From Synaphobranchus kaupii (taxonomy: Eukaryota > Chordata > Actinopteri > Anguilliformes > Synaphobranchidae), in the NCBI GenBank assembly GCA_029718625.1, contig CM056381.1:59080157-59144156 (forward strand): DNA of 64,000 nucleotides, in the 5' to 3' direction. Both the position numbers and the translations under genes were made by a program. Every line of letters begins with the position of its first letter. The first letter of the stretch is position 1. Under the pieces are notes generated by a model, which worked only from the letters and a program-made list of their open reading frames with translations, did not search any database and was not told where the DNA came from. Positions 11,478-22,128 of the stretch are shown piece by piece.

Positions 11478-12206
11478 AAATTTTCTGTGGGCAAAACTGA
11501 CAAACAAATGGCACATACAGCATGTTCAGCCCTCTTCTACAGTTAGCACTGCAGCCTATTTGAGACAACGTTTGAATCTTCAGCAGCCTATCATACTGAC
11601 CAGCTGAGACTCATTATATCTGAAATTAAGCCACATACAGTACAGTGCTATTTTTAAAAGCACACCATGGCACTCTAACTAGATTTTTTGTTTACTGTTA
11701 CTGTGACTTAAAATTTGCCCAGAATTAACAAAGTAAGGCAAGGATCTTGCATGTGTTGCATAACTGTTTGATTTTTGCATAATCCAGTAACTTTTTGGCA
11801 GATGTTTAATTTGTGTAAATAATTTTATGAAGTTTCTGTGGAGTCTCTGATGAATATTCTGAACTATAACTTATTGTAAGTTGATCTCAAAGCTTTTTGT
11901 GCATTTTCCCTTATGGTTTGCCAGCATAGTTAATTTGGGGAGACAAGAGGTCAGTGGCTGCTTAGAAGCAGTCAATGAATAATGTGTCTGCAATAGAAGT
12001 GAGTATGTCATAAAACAACTGAGGTTACTTTTCACAGGGATGCATTTTCACTAAGTTATTCAAGATTCAAGATTTACTTTCATGTCCCCAAGGGGGGAAT
12101 TTGTCTTGAACACAATTCTGAAAAAGAATTCTTATCACCTGTGACAGATATAAAGAAACATTGAATGTGCCTGTATCATAAATAGACATTTTTCTAGATG
12201 TATATA
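11478..12206. other. No gene; short retroposon-tail-like piece
   Basis: TTCAAGATTCAAGATTTACT at 12059-12078 followed by CCCCAAGGGGGGAATTTGTC resembles the teleost repeat type also seen near 3575 and 50043. Nothing else recognised. Confidence 0.45.
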
Positions 12207-12732
12207 CAGTGAGCACCATAATTCATTGGACAGTGACAACATTTATTGTTATTTTGGTTCCGTACTCTAGCACTTTGAGTTTGAAAGGATACAATGACAA
12301 TGAGGTTGAAGTACAGACTGTCAACTTTAATTTGAGGGTATTTTCATATCGGATGAACCGTTTAGAAATTATAGAACCTTTTGTACATAGCCACCCCCCC
12401 CCCCCCCATTTTCGGGCATCAAAAAATATTGGACAGTTTAACATAATGTAGAATAAAGTAATCATTTTTTATATTTGGTCGCATATCCTTTGCATGCCAT
12501 GACCTCCTGATGTCTGTCACCCAACAATATCAAAAGACTCTTGATATCTTATTTTCTGGTACTCTTACAAGCGATACTATAACTTCTCTGCATTTGAATG
12601 GATCGATATCTGGCAGCAGAGTGATGGTTTGAGGCTCGTTTGATACCTCAGACCCTTGATGACTTACAGCCATTTTACCAACCATGTATTCCATACTGTT
12701 CCAACATAACTTACAGCTAAATCTAGTCCCAC
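12207..12732 (+). mobile_element. Fold-back Tc1-related element, copy B
   Basis: Begins after TA with CAGTGAGCACCATAATTC and follows copy A closely for about 390 bp (with a C-run at 12393-12407). At about 12605 it jumps into the opposite arm: GATATCTGGCAGCAGAGTGA then runs in the orientation inverted relative to copy A, ending near AATCTAGTCCCACC (12732). The central hairpin is deleted and the right arm is incomplete. No coding capacity. Confidence 0.72.
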
Positions 12733-13619
12733 CATGCGCAAATGAGCAAAAACAAAAGACATCACACCTGTCACACAGCCTGCAGAAATAAACAACAACA
12801 AAAAGGAAGTCATCAAAGTCACAGCTTCTGCGTTAATTTTTAAGTTGATGTGCACTGGAGGCCGGATGCAAGTTTGTCAGCTAATGTTGATAAGGGTGAG
12901 AAGACAAAAAAAAAAAGCCAAGGTTTTAATGGCCACTACTTCTCTCCAGAGGGATTCATGGATGCGAGATCAGAGCCAGGAATGGAGGGACCGTGACGTG
13001 GGCGGTTTCAGGGAAGCATAGCAAGGCATGAAATTAACCTCGCCCACTCGCCTGAGCGAGTGATTCTGGGGACGGGCGAGTTCAGAAAAGAGAGCGCTTG
13101 GGCGTTTGGCGAGTGAGACCAGTCCATACAACATTTATAAAACGGATAGTTCCGGGATGCAGGTTGGTCAATACAGCGTTCCAGTCGTGTTAAAATACAC
13201 AATATAAAAAAGCTATCACGCAACATCTGTTCACCTTACTGTGTAACGTTACCTATATTGGACTGACAACCATTAACGTTTTTTAAGTAGCTACATGAGA
13301 AAACTGTGAATAATAAATACCGTGCAACAAACCAGGACAATAATATGGACAGTTCTAACGTTATTTTAAATCATAAAACAGTTAACGCAGCTGTCCGCGA
13401 ATGATATAAAAATGTAGACTACTTCCGAAAGTTATGGTGTATGGTTTGTGCCAAATAAAATCCACTGCTTTGCACATTTACCTCTTATCTAAAATGACAA
13501 CATAGCCTATGATTAGCTCATATATGAATCATATGTGTATAACCTACCCTGTAGCCTACAATAGTGAGTTAACTAGGCCGTGCGCTACGTTCTAATGCCC
13601 AGCTACATCAAAAATGACG
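12733..13619. other. No gene recognised
   Basis: No coding sequence that I can support. Around 13035-13110 there is a locally GC-rich piece with GCCCACTCGCCTGAGCGAGT, a short hairpin-forming sequence (ACTCGC/GCGAGT). Function unknown. Confidence 0.4.
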
Positions 13620-13832
13620 TTAAAAGTCAAATGAATTCCGATCTGACTGTTCGGACTACGGTCGCATGGCCAGTGATCGGATATGTATCGGATTTAGGAC
13701 CACATATGAAAGTGGCCCAGATCTGATTGGAAAAAAATCAGATTTTTGTGTCCACACTGCTCTGAAAAAATCTGATCGAGAGCAAAGAAAATCGTATTGG
13801 GCCACATTTGCTTGTAATGTGAACGTAGCCTA
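13620..13832. repeat. Probable DNA-transposon-derived repeat
   Basis: Repeated 'GATCGGAT / CAGATCTGATTGG / AAATCAGATTTTTG' motifs ending in AATGTGAACGTAGCC at 13816-13830 resemble a common fish MITE-like sequence. Borders and target duplication cannot be set. Confidence 0.4.
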
Positions 13833-13837
13833 AGGGA

Positions 13838-14142
13838 ACCTATAGCATCTGCCTGAGGGTAGAAGCTGGAACCCATGGAATGGAGTACATAGGAAAGGTC
13901 TGAAATAATTTCCCCGACCTGATTGTCTGTTCACAGATAGTCTGTAGCGAAGGTGCTGCCCTCACACCCATAACCTTCATGGCTGTTGGAACCAGACGGG
14001 CAATTGGGGATTTAAGTGTGACCATCAAATTGCCAAACCAGACTGTGACGCCATAGCATATGATGCATTCTATGACTGCCTGACAGAAAACAAACATGCT
14101 TTCTGCTCCAAAAACCCTGAGCCTTTGAAGAAAAAGACTCAC
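13838..14142 (-). pseudogene. Non-LTR retrotransposon reverse transcriptase, C-terminal fragment
   Basis: A 100-codon minus-strand ORF reads FLQRLRVFGAESMFVFCQAV then IECIICYGVTVWFGN, followed by ...SPIARLVPTAMKVMGV. This is the thumb/connection region found after the RT domain in fish LINE ORF2 proteins (pattern 'LR.FGV...FY.SVIES.I.YG..VWFGN...L..L...A.KIMG'). The catalytic YADD domain would lie upstream (higher coordinates) but is missing. It is a 5'-truncated remnant with no function expected; clade is not certain. Confidence 0.68.
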
Positions 14143-14478
14143 CGTCTACAGCAAACACCGTCTACCTGGACACTCCAGCACAGGTTATCATCAACACACA
14201 CCCACATGTCTGTAAGAATGGATCTGTATTACATCTATATTTAGTAAAACCACAGGTAAGTGTCCACCAACAGATTTAGAATCAAAAACAATCTACCAAT
14301 TTTTTTTTTTTACATTTATGATGAGGTGACATTCATCACGCCGCTGCAAAAACCTTTATCCCTGATCTATACACAGTAATGACAGGGCCCTTATGCATCA
14401 GACGCTGAACGGCAGTGCCATTTGAAAACTTCCCAATATAGTTCAATGACTGCTCATACCGTAGAGCACGGACAGTGA
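14143..14478. other. No gene recognised
   Basis: Short spacer between the LINE fragment and the next MITE; nothing recognised. Confidence 0.4.
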
Positions 14479-14654
14479 AATCTGGCCCACGAGGCCAGTA
14501 ATACTACTGGTTTTCATTCTGACCCTCGAATCAGGACTGATTTAAACCAGGGACACCAGGTGAGTTAAATCTCTGGCTGATCAGAGGCATTAATCGATCA
14601 ATTAACCATTGGGTGTAAAAGAAAACCAGCAGTAGTACTGGCCTCAGATTTGAG
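14479..14654. mobile_element. Small fold-back MITE, about 175 bp
   Basis: GAGGCCAGTAATACTACTGG at 14491-14510 is mirrored by CCAGCAGTAGTACTGGCCTC at 14626-14645; a few outer bases (AAATCTG / CAGATTT) also pair. No ORF. Target duplication is unclear. Confidence 0.65.
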
Positions 14655-15489
14655 TATCCCTGTGGTAGAGTGTGAATAAGATGGGCGAATCTACACAGCC
14701 TCACCGGCAATGTTTCATGACAGACATTATTTTTGATTAATTGAGAAATACTTGTTTTCCTGAATTTATGAAGCAGTTGTTATTATTCAATATTTGATGG
14801 TGTGAATTGATAGATGTTTTCCTTTTTCTTTTAAGGGGCTGTTGTTCTTTTCTTTAATAGGGTGTCACTGACCTGCTTCAGAGTCTGTACTCAAAAGGTC
14901 TAAAGTGCATTTTGAATTATTTGTATCTATTACCTAAATCTATATGATTTTTATCTTCATATATAAAATGGTTTATATTTGGCTGCCAGTTGGGGGTGTA
15001 GTTTAAAATAATGCAGGATTTTGTATACAAGCTACTCTCATGTTTATGGACTCAGGCATTTGTGTGAATGCGTTGTTCCAGATTATTTTCGGCAGGGTAC
15101 TGAATGCTAAGTAATAACGGTAGAAGTTATGTAGCTTTAATACCTTCTTGTCTGGTACAATACATAAGGGGATTTGAGCAGTGAGCACTTTGCTTCCTGA
15201 TATGGATTTAGCTCTGAGCCAAAAAAAATAAATCAGTCAAAATATTTTTTGGTATGATTAACGATAGCTCACTCAGTATAGTAATAGATCATTTTTTATT
15301 GTATTGATTCCCCCCCCCCCCCGCCCCCCAAAAAAAAAAAAATCACAATTTTTGACTATTTATTGAAGCTTTCTGTTTCTTGTTTTTTCGACTGCTGAGA
15401 TTTTCTTACGTGGTAAATATAGAATTTGTTGTAAGTTTACATTAATGAATTCATCTTGTTTGGGGACGATATTGAAAAAAGCAGGCTTT
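14655..15489. other. No gene; C-run/A-run near 15311-15342
   Basis: AT-rich sequence. A cytosine run interrupted once by G (about 15311-15328) is followed by a run of A. No coding sequence recognised. Confidence 0.4.
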
Positions 15490-15935
15490 TTTTTTACTTA
15501 ACTTGTTAAGTATCGCATCTCTATTTTTCAAAAATTGAAGCTTTTTCACCATAACCATAAGTACATCCAATGACTGCCTTACAACTGATGGATCTAAAGT
15601 GATGTCATCTGCATATACCATTGCACACAGAAGTGGCGTGTAATTTTCCGCTGTGATCCCTTTAATGTTCGTAGATGACCTTATTTTCTGCGCCAGCAGT
15701 TCTATTGCAGAATTAAAGAGTAATGGGTAGAGAGGGCATCCTTGTATTGTCCTGAGCAGTATGCTGAATGGTTGTGACCAGAAGCCATTAGTGATAACAG
15801 ATGCTTATGGGGTGGAGTAGATCATTTCAATCCATTAGCAAAAGTTAAGACCGAACTCATGCCCCAAATTAATGCGAGATAAATTATGCCATTCCAATAT
15901 ATCAAAGGCTTTTTCTAGTGTTCATGCACAGCAGT
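15490..15935 (-). pseudogene. L1/Tx1-type LINE reverse transcriptase fossil with YADD box
   Basis: Minus-strand reading from about 15930 to 15495 gives LEKAFDILEWHNL, a WIEMIYSTP stretch, ITNGFWSQPF, IQGCPLYPLLFNSAIELLAQ and AMVYADDITLD. These follow the order of RT motifs in L1-clade ORF2 (EKAFDRVEW, TNG..S..F, RQGCPLSPLLF..AIEPLA, YADD). The YADD codons lie at 15615-15604. Several stops and substitutions (for example IQGCPL for RQGCPL) show it is inactive. It is an internal fragment, with neither ends nor the endonuclease domain visible. Confidence 0.75.
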
Positions 15936-16056
15936 GGAAGCTTTTGTGTTTTGTGGAATGTAAAAGTCTTTTACTCAAATGATATTCAAGTGATAAGTCC
16001 ATTCAAATAATCAATGTACCAGACAGGCGTGGGCTGCAGTCTCTGAATGGATGGAT

Positions 16057-16206
16057 TGTTAAAACCCAAAATTCCGACCGTTAATATCTCCCGGGTTTAG
16101 CACCAATTACCAAGCCACTTAGCAGATCAAATCATCTCCTCAATATCTTGCCACAAAACAACTTTGGGAAAGATTGGTTTTCATATAGTGAAGTACATTA
16201 AAAAAC
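16057..16206. repeat. Dispersed repeat G, copy 1
   Basis: GTTAAAACCCAAAATTCCGA to AGTGAAGTACATTAAAAAAC matches 62915-63052 in the same orientation over about 140 bp with scattered differences. Shared landmarks include 'AATATCT.', 'GGGAAAGATT' and 'TTTTCATATAGT.AAGTACAT'. Family unknown; no ORF. Confidence 0.6.
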
Positions 16207-16999
16207 TTGCATTAAAGGGATAGTTCATCCATTTTGAAGAATTTGAGAGTTTCATTTGTTTAAAGGTAGGCTACGGTGACAGACATTTCACATGATCGCC
16301 ACGATACGCCACTGTGCAGCAGCATGGTTAACTTCCGAGTATAGATGGGGTGAAGTGCGTCTCAATTCAAATAACCTGCTCCGCCCTCGCTTCCTCCCAC
16401 TCGCTAAACGCAAGTGTATACTCCTGTTTTATTGGTATGTGCGTCACATCCTCCCAACTGAAGTTTGCAAGTGAAGTTTACGAGGATGGAGCAAAAACTG
16501 GATTGGGACGCAGCCTGATACTTCAGGTCTCTGTGTGTGCACTAGCGCATCATTTGGTGGGAGGGGCTTAGAAGAGAGATAGGATGGAGGAGAGCAAAAA
16601 GCGGGGAGTCTTTTTGCCTTGTATATTTTCAAACTTGCCTACTGCAGCTTTAACTGCTGTTCGACTACCGATTAGCTGAATGCTAACAATTATGGAAAAC
16701 CCCATAACAAAAACTAGCACGTAAGTGGGATCTGTTTTACACTTCTCAAATTGCAATATGTAGCAAATACATACTATGTATCTTAAGAAATAACTACTTT
16801 AGAGACTCAGTAACGTTACCACACTGAAATGTCAGATAAAAGGAAACTTGTTGATGTTTATTTTGCTGGAACTTGGAAGACTGAAGCCAGGGGCAACATT
16901 TTATGTTGCCCGCTCGATGCTGGGTAGTGAAGTAATATAATTGGTAGACATTTTAGTTATATACATTGCAAAACATGTCCTTCATTGTTTCTCTTTTTT
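16207..16999. other. No gene; one Kolobok-like terminus
   Basis: TTAAAGGGATAGTTCATCC at 16212-16230 (TTAA followed by AGGGATAGTTC) matches the end type of TTAA-inserting MITEs in fish, but the partner end was not found. GCCTACTGCAGCTTTAA near 16636-16653 looks like the end of another TTAA family. Nothing coding recognised. Confidence 0.4.
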
Positions 17000-17115
17000 A
17001 TTTATACAGGGATTTCTTGTTTTGTCTCAGGACAATCCCGTTGGGTTGAATGGATGTATGTCCCTTTGTATTCCCACTAAGAGGGGCATGAACCATCAAG
17101 TACCCGGATTTTGCA
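17000..17115 (+). repeat. Dispersed repeat with shared reading frame, copy 1
   Basis: About 115 bp here and at 55464-55580 are clearly related (roughly 75-80 percent by eye), including CCCTTTGTATTCCC and CAAGTACCCGGAT. Both translate in the same frame to NPxGxxGCxSLCIPxKR, then N.QVPG. Whether this was ever coding is unknown; see the finding. Confidence 0.5.
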
Positions 17116-17479
17116 CAGTGGTCTATTACACCTGGTTTGTTATATTCCAAATTTCGATACAGCACTGCGGGAAGAACTGGCTGCAAATTATAACGTTAGT
17201 GATTATTACAGACTATTCAAAGGCTTTCTTGTCAAAAACAAAAAGTATGTATTAAACTTAGTTTTCAAGTTCAGTCTCGCTTAAGACAGGGCTGAGCTTT
17301 AGGACAGAACAGGTTACCATGCATTGTGTTTCTGTATAGTCTTGTCTGCTGACAATAAGTTTATGAAAATTTTTCATCAGACTATGGCTACAAACGGACA
17401 GCACTGTGGATTAGGATTGGCCATCTTCTCTATTTTCAGATCGTCCTAACGTCATCATCAGAGATCACCGATATTATTA

Positions 17480-17513
<34 letters not shown>

Positions 17514-17689
17514 ACCCTATATTTTTGTTCGGATTCTTTTTTTCTCTCTCCCATTTGACCTAAAATTCCTGTGAGCTGGTTTGGCCTAGAATCACTCTTG
17601 GATCCTTTAAATTATGACACAAATTGAACACCTGGTGGTGCTGTAGTGCACATGACAAAATCTTGACATTGAGACGCCCACTGCCGACA
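17116..17689. other. No gene; (ATT)n microsatellite at 17472-17512
   Basis: Tandem ATT repeat of about 40 bp; otherwise no recognised features. Confidence 0.5.
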
Positions 17690-17747
17690 TTGGGTGCGTC
17701 CCAATATTCTTCACTCACCTCCAGTCCCCCACTACCACTCCTCTCCT
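17690..17747. repeat. Left part of an outer MITE interrupted by a Tc1 element
   Basis: TGGGTGCGTCCCAATATTCT at 17691-17710 is a common fish MITE terminus. The following CACTCACCTCCAGTCCCCCA has an inverted counterpart right of the Tc1 element (GGAGGACTGGGGAGGAGGGG near 18978-18997, then CAGTGAAGAAAATTA near 19025). This suggests one element split by the insertion at 17748-18975. Confidence 0.45.
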
Positions 17748-17769
17748 ACTATACTATATAGCCTGAAGT

Positions 17770-18480
17770 CAGTCCCTCCAGGACTTTGCGATGTCATAAT
17801 CGCAACTATTAATGCAAAATCAATGAAACTCCGCAAAAGTTGCGAGAGCTTGCATTTTTTTCCAATCACCAAAACTTTCCCGCGAAAAATGGTCAAATCG
17901 TTGTGTTACGACCCCGGCTCGAAGAACACAAATGATTTCAAACACAAATAGGCAACTTACACAATGTTTTTATTAAAATATCTCCTCCGTTGTTTCATAA
18001 TAAAAGCGCTTTTGGATTCTGCTGTCGCGAGTCTCCGTGGTTGCTACTTCCGCGTATCATACAAGCACAAACAGACACATTACTCCAAGAATTAGGCTAC
18101 TCCACATTAACTGTGATTTTCAGGTCCAAAAAAAATAATTTTACATTTCAAATTACAAATAAAACAAAACATTTTTGTTATATTGAGACTTTTTTTAATG
18201 GTTACTTAGAACACAAGCTCTATAATATTTCCAGTTGTGTTATACAGTACTGTTTTATGCTCACTGAACTTATATTACATATGATTTTTTATTGAATTAC
18301 ATATATATTTTTGAAATCGCAATTTTTATTTGCAACTTTCACTAATTACCGTAACTTCATTGCAACAAACACACACAGAACATCACACTTTGCATCGCAA
18401 CTTTTAAGAAATGCTACCATGAAATCAAACATTTTAGGCCGCAACAATCGCAAAAAAACTGCGAGATCCTGGTGGGACTG
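17770..18480. mobile_element. hAT-like non-autonomous element, 711 bp
   Basis: Ends CAGTCCCTCCAGGA (17770-17783) and TCCTGGTGGGACTG (18467-18480) are inverted repeats with 13 of 14 matches. Subterminal GCAACT/ATCGCAA motifs recur inside both ends, as in hAT elements. No transposase. The flanks are halves of a Tc1 terminal repeat; the expected 8-bp duplication is only partly preserved (CCTGAAGT against a TGAAAAGT-like right flank), so insertion is old or the duplication decayed. Confidence 0.65.
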
Positions 18481-18499
18481 AAAAGTATGTGGAAACCCC

Positions 18500-18908
18500 T
18501 TGGTCTGGGGCTGTTTTTCATGGTTCAGGCTAGGCAAATCTCAACACTACAGCATACAATTCTGGGTTGTGGCAACAGTGTGGGGAAGGCCCTTTTCTGT
18601 TTCAGAATGACAATGCCCCCATGCACAAATAGAGGTCCATACAGAAATGGTTTGTCGAGATTGGTATGAAAGAACTTGACTGGCCTGCACAGAGCCCTGA
18701 CCTCAATCCCATCAAACACCATTGTGATCAATTGGAAAGCCAACTGAGAGCCAGGCCTAATAGCCCCACATCAGTGCCCAACCTCACTAATGCTCTTCTG
18801 ACTGAATGGAAACAAATCCACGCAGCAATGTTCCTGCATCTTGTGGAAAGCCTTCCCAGGAGAGTCGAGGCTGTTATAGCAGCAAATGGGGACCCAACTC
18901 CATATTAA
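18500..18908 (+). pseudogene. Tc1-like transposase, C-terminal fragment
   Basis: In the 80-codon frame 18666-18908 the protein reads [20 protein letters not shown], then RARPNSPTSVPNLTNALLTE and WKQIHAAMFLHLVESLPRRV. This is the C-terminal third of a Tc1 transposase. The third catalytic residue, E in the usual NPIEHLW block, is K here (NPIKHHC), so the DDE site is broken. Upstream pieces in other frames (for example FQNDNAPMHK-like sequence near 18600-18630) represent the second catalytic region with a frameshift. N-terminal half is absent. Confidence 0.8.
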
Positions 18909-18989
18909 TGCCCATGATTTTGGAATGAGATGGTGGATGAGCAGGTGTCCATATACTAGTGGCCATGTAGTGTACGTGGAGGACTGGGG

Positions 18990-19861
18990 AGGAGGGGAGT
19001 GGAGAAAAGGAGAGAACGAGGAGCAGTGAAGAAAATTACCAATCTATTACTTTTCTGTGTTCTTCCTTAACCACTTGGCTGTGTTCTTATAAAACTTGGC
19101 ATATAGTTAGATGGTATAACCCCACAAGCCCTCACCAAATTTGGTGGTGATAGTCCACTTGGTGGTGCAATAATAGTCAGTTGAATTTGCAATAATTAAA
19201 CAATCATAGCTCATGCACTGTTTGACGTAGAGAGCTGAAACTAAGTAGTCCCTCCTCAAACTGAACAAAAGTCCATGGACTAATATATTGAATTTTCAGA
19301 AATTTTGAATAGTCTTAAAAACACTTAAAATGCTACTCCTAAAAAATTTGGCCAATTTCACGAAACTTAGTAGGTTGACTCATCACATGTGCTCATCATT
19401 ACTTTTCTAAGGCCTACATCAAAAATGGTTGAATGACAATCCAATGAATGTCCACTGGGCGTGGCATATCACATAAATGCTAATAATTCTATAGCCGTTT
19501 GATATAAAGTTCTGAAACTTGGTGGGGTGATTGAGAGTTAGATCAAGACTCCAGAAAGGCTTAGCCCAATCAAACTACATGGTGGTGCTATTGAGATCCA
19601 AAAATTCACTGTTCCCTTGCAGGAATTTCAAACATAACAATAACAAAAGCCCTGATTAGAAACATAGTTATTTTATTTTTGGGTCAACTCTGTCTTGAAT
19701 TGTCCACCATTTTAGAGTCTCTGTGTTTAACAAATGCTGCTTATGCTGCTTGGTCCCCGGGAATCGCTGCTCGCAGCTATATTTATGACTATTATAATTA
19801 TTACTATTATTATTACTATCTGCCTATTGTGTTATTTTACAATCAAGTTATGATTTACCCT
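18990..19861. repeat. Old repetitive sequence with recurring 'AACTTGGTGGG' motifs
   Basis: Motifs such as AAATTTGGTGGTGATAG, GAAACTTAGTAGGTTGA and GAAACTTGGTGGGGTGATTG recur about every 130-160 bp, as in a teleost repeat made of similar diverged units. No ORF. A run of ATT triplets precedes the L2 element near 19790-19820. Confidence 0.45.
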
Positions 19862-20890
19862 ACATTTAGTCATGTGAATGACTGTAGTCCTGACAATTTG
19901 CTGTCAGCTGACATCTCTGGAACTGCCCTCTCTTGGTTTACATCCTATCTCACAGATAGATCCTACCAAGTCTCCTGAAAGGGCTCTGTCTCTGCACCTC
20001 ATCCCATTTTTACAGTACAGTCCCGCAGGGATCGGTACTGGGTCCTCTGCTGTTCTCCATTTACACTAAGTCTCTTGGTTTGGTTAGAACTCTTCCTCTC
20101 TTTCCCTCCCTCTACCCCACAGGTAAAGGAGATGATATCTGCTTGCCTGGCTGACATCTCTGAGTGGATGTCTAGCCATCACCTGAAGCTCAACCTCGAC
20201 AAGACTGAGCTGCTCTTCATGCCATACAAGACCTCCCCGCTCCTAGACCTGTCCATCACCGTTGACGGAACCATGGTGACCGCCTCCCGCTCTGCAAGGA
20301 ACCTGGGGGTGGTCCTGGACGACCAGCTGGACTTCAAAGAACACATCAGGGCAACGGCACGGTCCTGCAGGTTCCTCCTGTACAACATCAGGAGGATTCG
20401 GCCGTACCTGACCACCTACTCCGCCCAGATTCTTGTCCAGACCATGGTCACCTCACGTCTGGACTACTGCAACTCCCTTCTCGCAAGCCTAACAGCCTGC
20501 GCCATTCTGCCCCTACAACTGGTCCAGAACACGGCTGCTCGGCTTGTGTTCAACCTCCCGAAGTTCTCGCACGTCACCCCCCTGCTGAGGTCACTCCACT
20601 GGCTGCCGGTCGTGGCCAGGATCAGATTCAAAGTTCTGACCCTGGCCTACACTGCAGCCAAAAGGTCAATAACAAAAATACCTACCTACATGACTTAATC
20701 CAGCACTACGCTCCTGCTCGACCACTTCACTCTGCTGCTGCAGGGCGACTTGCACTTCCCTCCCTCCGTATTAACAGCTCCCGCTCATCCCGACTGCGGA
20801 GCTTTTCCACCCTAGCTCCCCAGTGGTGGAACGAACTCCCCCAGTCTACTGCGCTCAGCTTTCCATCGTGGTCTGAAAACGCACTTTTTC
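19862..20890 (+). pseudogene. L2-type reverse transcriptase remnant
   Basis: A first frame (about 19880-19980) reads DNLLSADISGTALSWFTSYL then TDRSYQVS; a shifted frame gives VPQGSVLGPLLFSIYTKSLG-like sequence to about 20070. An open frame to 20698 then reads CLADISEWMSSHHLKLNLDK, SARNLGVVLDDQLDFKEHIR, VTSRLDYCNSLLASL and FNLPKFSHVTPLLRSLHWLP, all blocks of L2 ORF2. The short segment that should hold the catalytic YADD box, between KSLG and ELFLSFPP (about 20070-20090), is deleted. Another frameshift near 20670 separates the C-terminal part (QWWNELPQS...LKTHFFRLHLD-like, to 20890). Inactive. Confidence 0.85.
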
Positions 20891-21178
20891 AGACTCCACC
20901 TCGACTAAACTACCTATATAGGGCCATTCTATAGTACTTGCTTCCTGTTTTTTGCTTGTTTTCTATTTAACTTGTGTTTTTGGTTATTTTATAGTTCAGA
21001 ATGTATAGCTGACTCTGTGTACTACTCATGTTTATTACTAGGGATAGCTCCTACGCTGTGAGAAAGTTGTGCTTTGTTGGATTTGCTTTGTAGTCGCGTC
21101 AATGACCTTCAATATGCACTTATTGTACGTCGCTTTGGATAAAAGCATCTGCCAAATAATTGTAATGTAATGTAATGT
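19862..21178 (+). mobile_element. L2-clade LINE, 5'-truncated, with 3' tail
   Basis: Coding remnants from the RT domain to the C-terminus are followed by a 3' UTR ending CGTCGCTTTGGATAAAAGCA, TCTGCCAAATAATTGTAATG and a (TGTAA)n tail at about 21161-21178. That tail is the hallmark of L2-type elements and the SINEs they mobilise in fish. The upstream part of the RT and the endonuclease are missing through 5' truncation. The tail and the orientation agree with the ORF. Confidence 0.85.
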
Positions 21179-21957
21179 CAACTGCAACAAAGAAGGTTGA
21201 ATATATAATAAATTTAGCCTACGTAAATGATCACATAGCCTACTATTTGAAAGAGATTAACTATTTAGCAAATGTTAGCCCCATAAAATTGTCAACATTA
21301 TTGTCAGGAGTGTAGGCTAGTGCTATTAGGCTAATGCACATATATTTCATTGTCAAAAAATGGCTCTTTTTAAAATGATCAACACATTGTCAAGGATCCA
21401 TCCCACCTTTGTACTTTGTTTCAGTTAGGCAACCTCAATGTAGCATTCTGTGTTGCGCTTGAGCACTGAAGCGATTGTATTCAGTTTTGAAATAGCAATC
21501 TTTCTGCTGCTGGGCCCGTCTCATATCGTAGACTAATTGCTAAAAAAAATAGCACTACAGCACTGGTTGTTCTTAAAAGTGGCAAAAATGGCAATAGACA
21601 TGCCATCTCATTTTACATCCCATCATTGATACTCCCATAAACAGTTCACAATAATTAATGTTGGAGGACAAGCTTTATTTGAACCCCTTCGCGCAGATGC
21701 CAAATTTGGTCAATTCTCACCTATTTAGGGGGTGTTCTATTTAAGGCTTTATAACTCCAGGTGTGAGTATCACAGAAACTTGGAAAAATATCTTAAATGA
21801 AACAAGACAGTTGTACAATTTACCATACTAACTTAATTTAGTTTACTTCCATAATTTATGTCAAAATGAAGTGCCACAAATGCAAAGAAATCTTAGCAGA
21901 AATGCAAAAAATGTATTGTTTTTCTTTAGTTTCCAATGAAATACTGAGAGCTACATA
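21179..21957. other. No gene recognised
   Basis: AT-rich sequence with no recognisable coding or repeat features. Confidence 0.4.
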
Positions 21958-22128
21958 CAGTGAGCACCATAATTAATTAGACAGTGACACATTTTTTGTC
22001 ATTTTGGTTCTGTACTCTAGCACTTTGGGTTTGAAAGGATACAGGTTATAGTATCGCTTGTAACAGTACCTGAAAAGAAGATATTTAGAGTCTTTTTATG
22101 TTGATGGGTCACAGACTTCAGGAAGTAA
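21958..22128 (+). mobile_element. Fold-back Tc1-related element, copy C (deletion derivative)
   Basis: Begins after TA with CAGTGAGCACCATAATTAAT, keeps about 85 bp of the left arm, then jumps to the opposite arm (GGTTATAGTATCGCTTGTAA...GGGTCACAGACTTCAGGAAG) as found at 50510-50580. Everything between is deleted and the right terminus is missing. Confidence 0.68.

Larger units (their letters stand above)
17748..18975 (+). mobile_element. Tc1-like element, internally deleted, interrupted by a hAT element
   Basis: Left terminus pieces (ACTATATAGCCTGAAGT, then AAAAGTATGTGGAAACCCC from 18481) and right terminus (TATACTAGTGGCCATGTAGT, ending near 18975) are the inverted ends of one Tc1 family. Between 18500 and 18908 lies only the C-terminal part of the transposase. 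The left inverted repeat is split by a hAT insertion at 17770-18480. The DNA-binding domain and the first catalytic aspartate are missing, so it is non-autonomous. Confidence 0.65.

Noticed and set aside
16212..16653. A TTAA element from AGGGATAGTTC to CTGCAGCTTTAA
   Set aside because: The two ends are not inverted copies of each other; they belong to different families.
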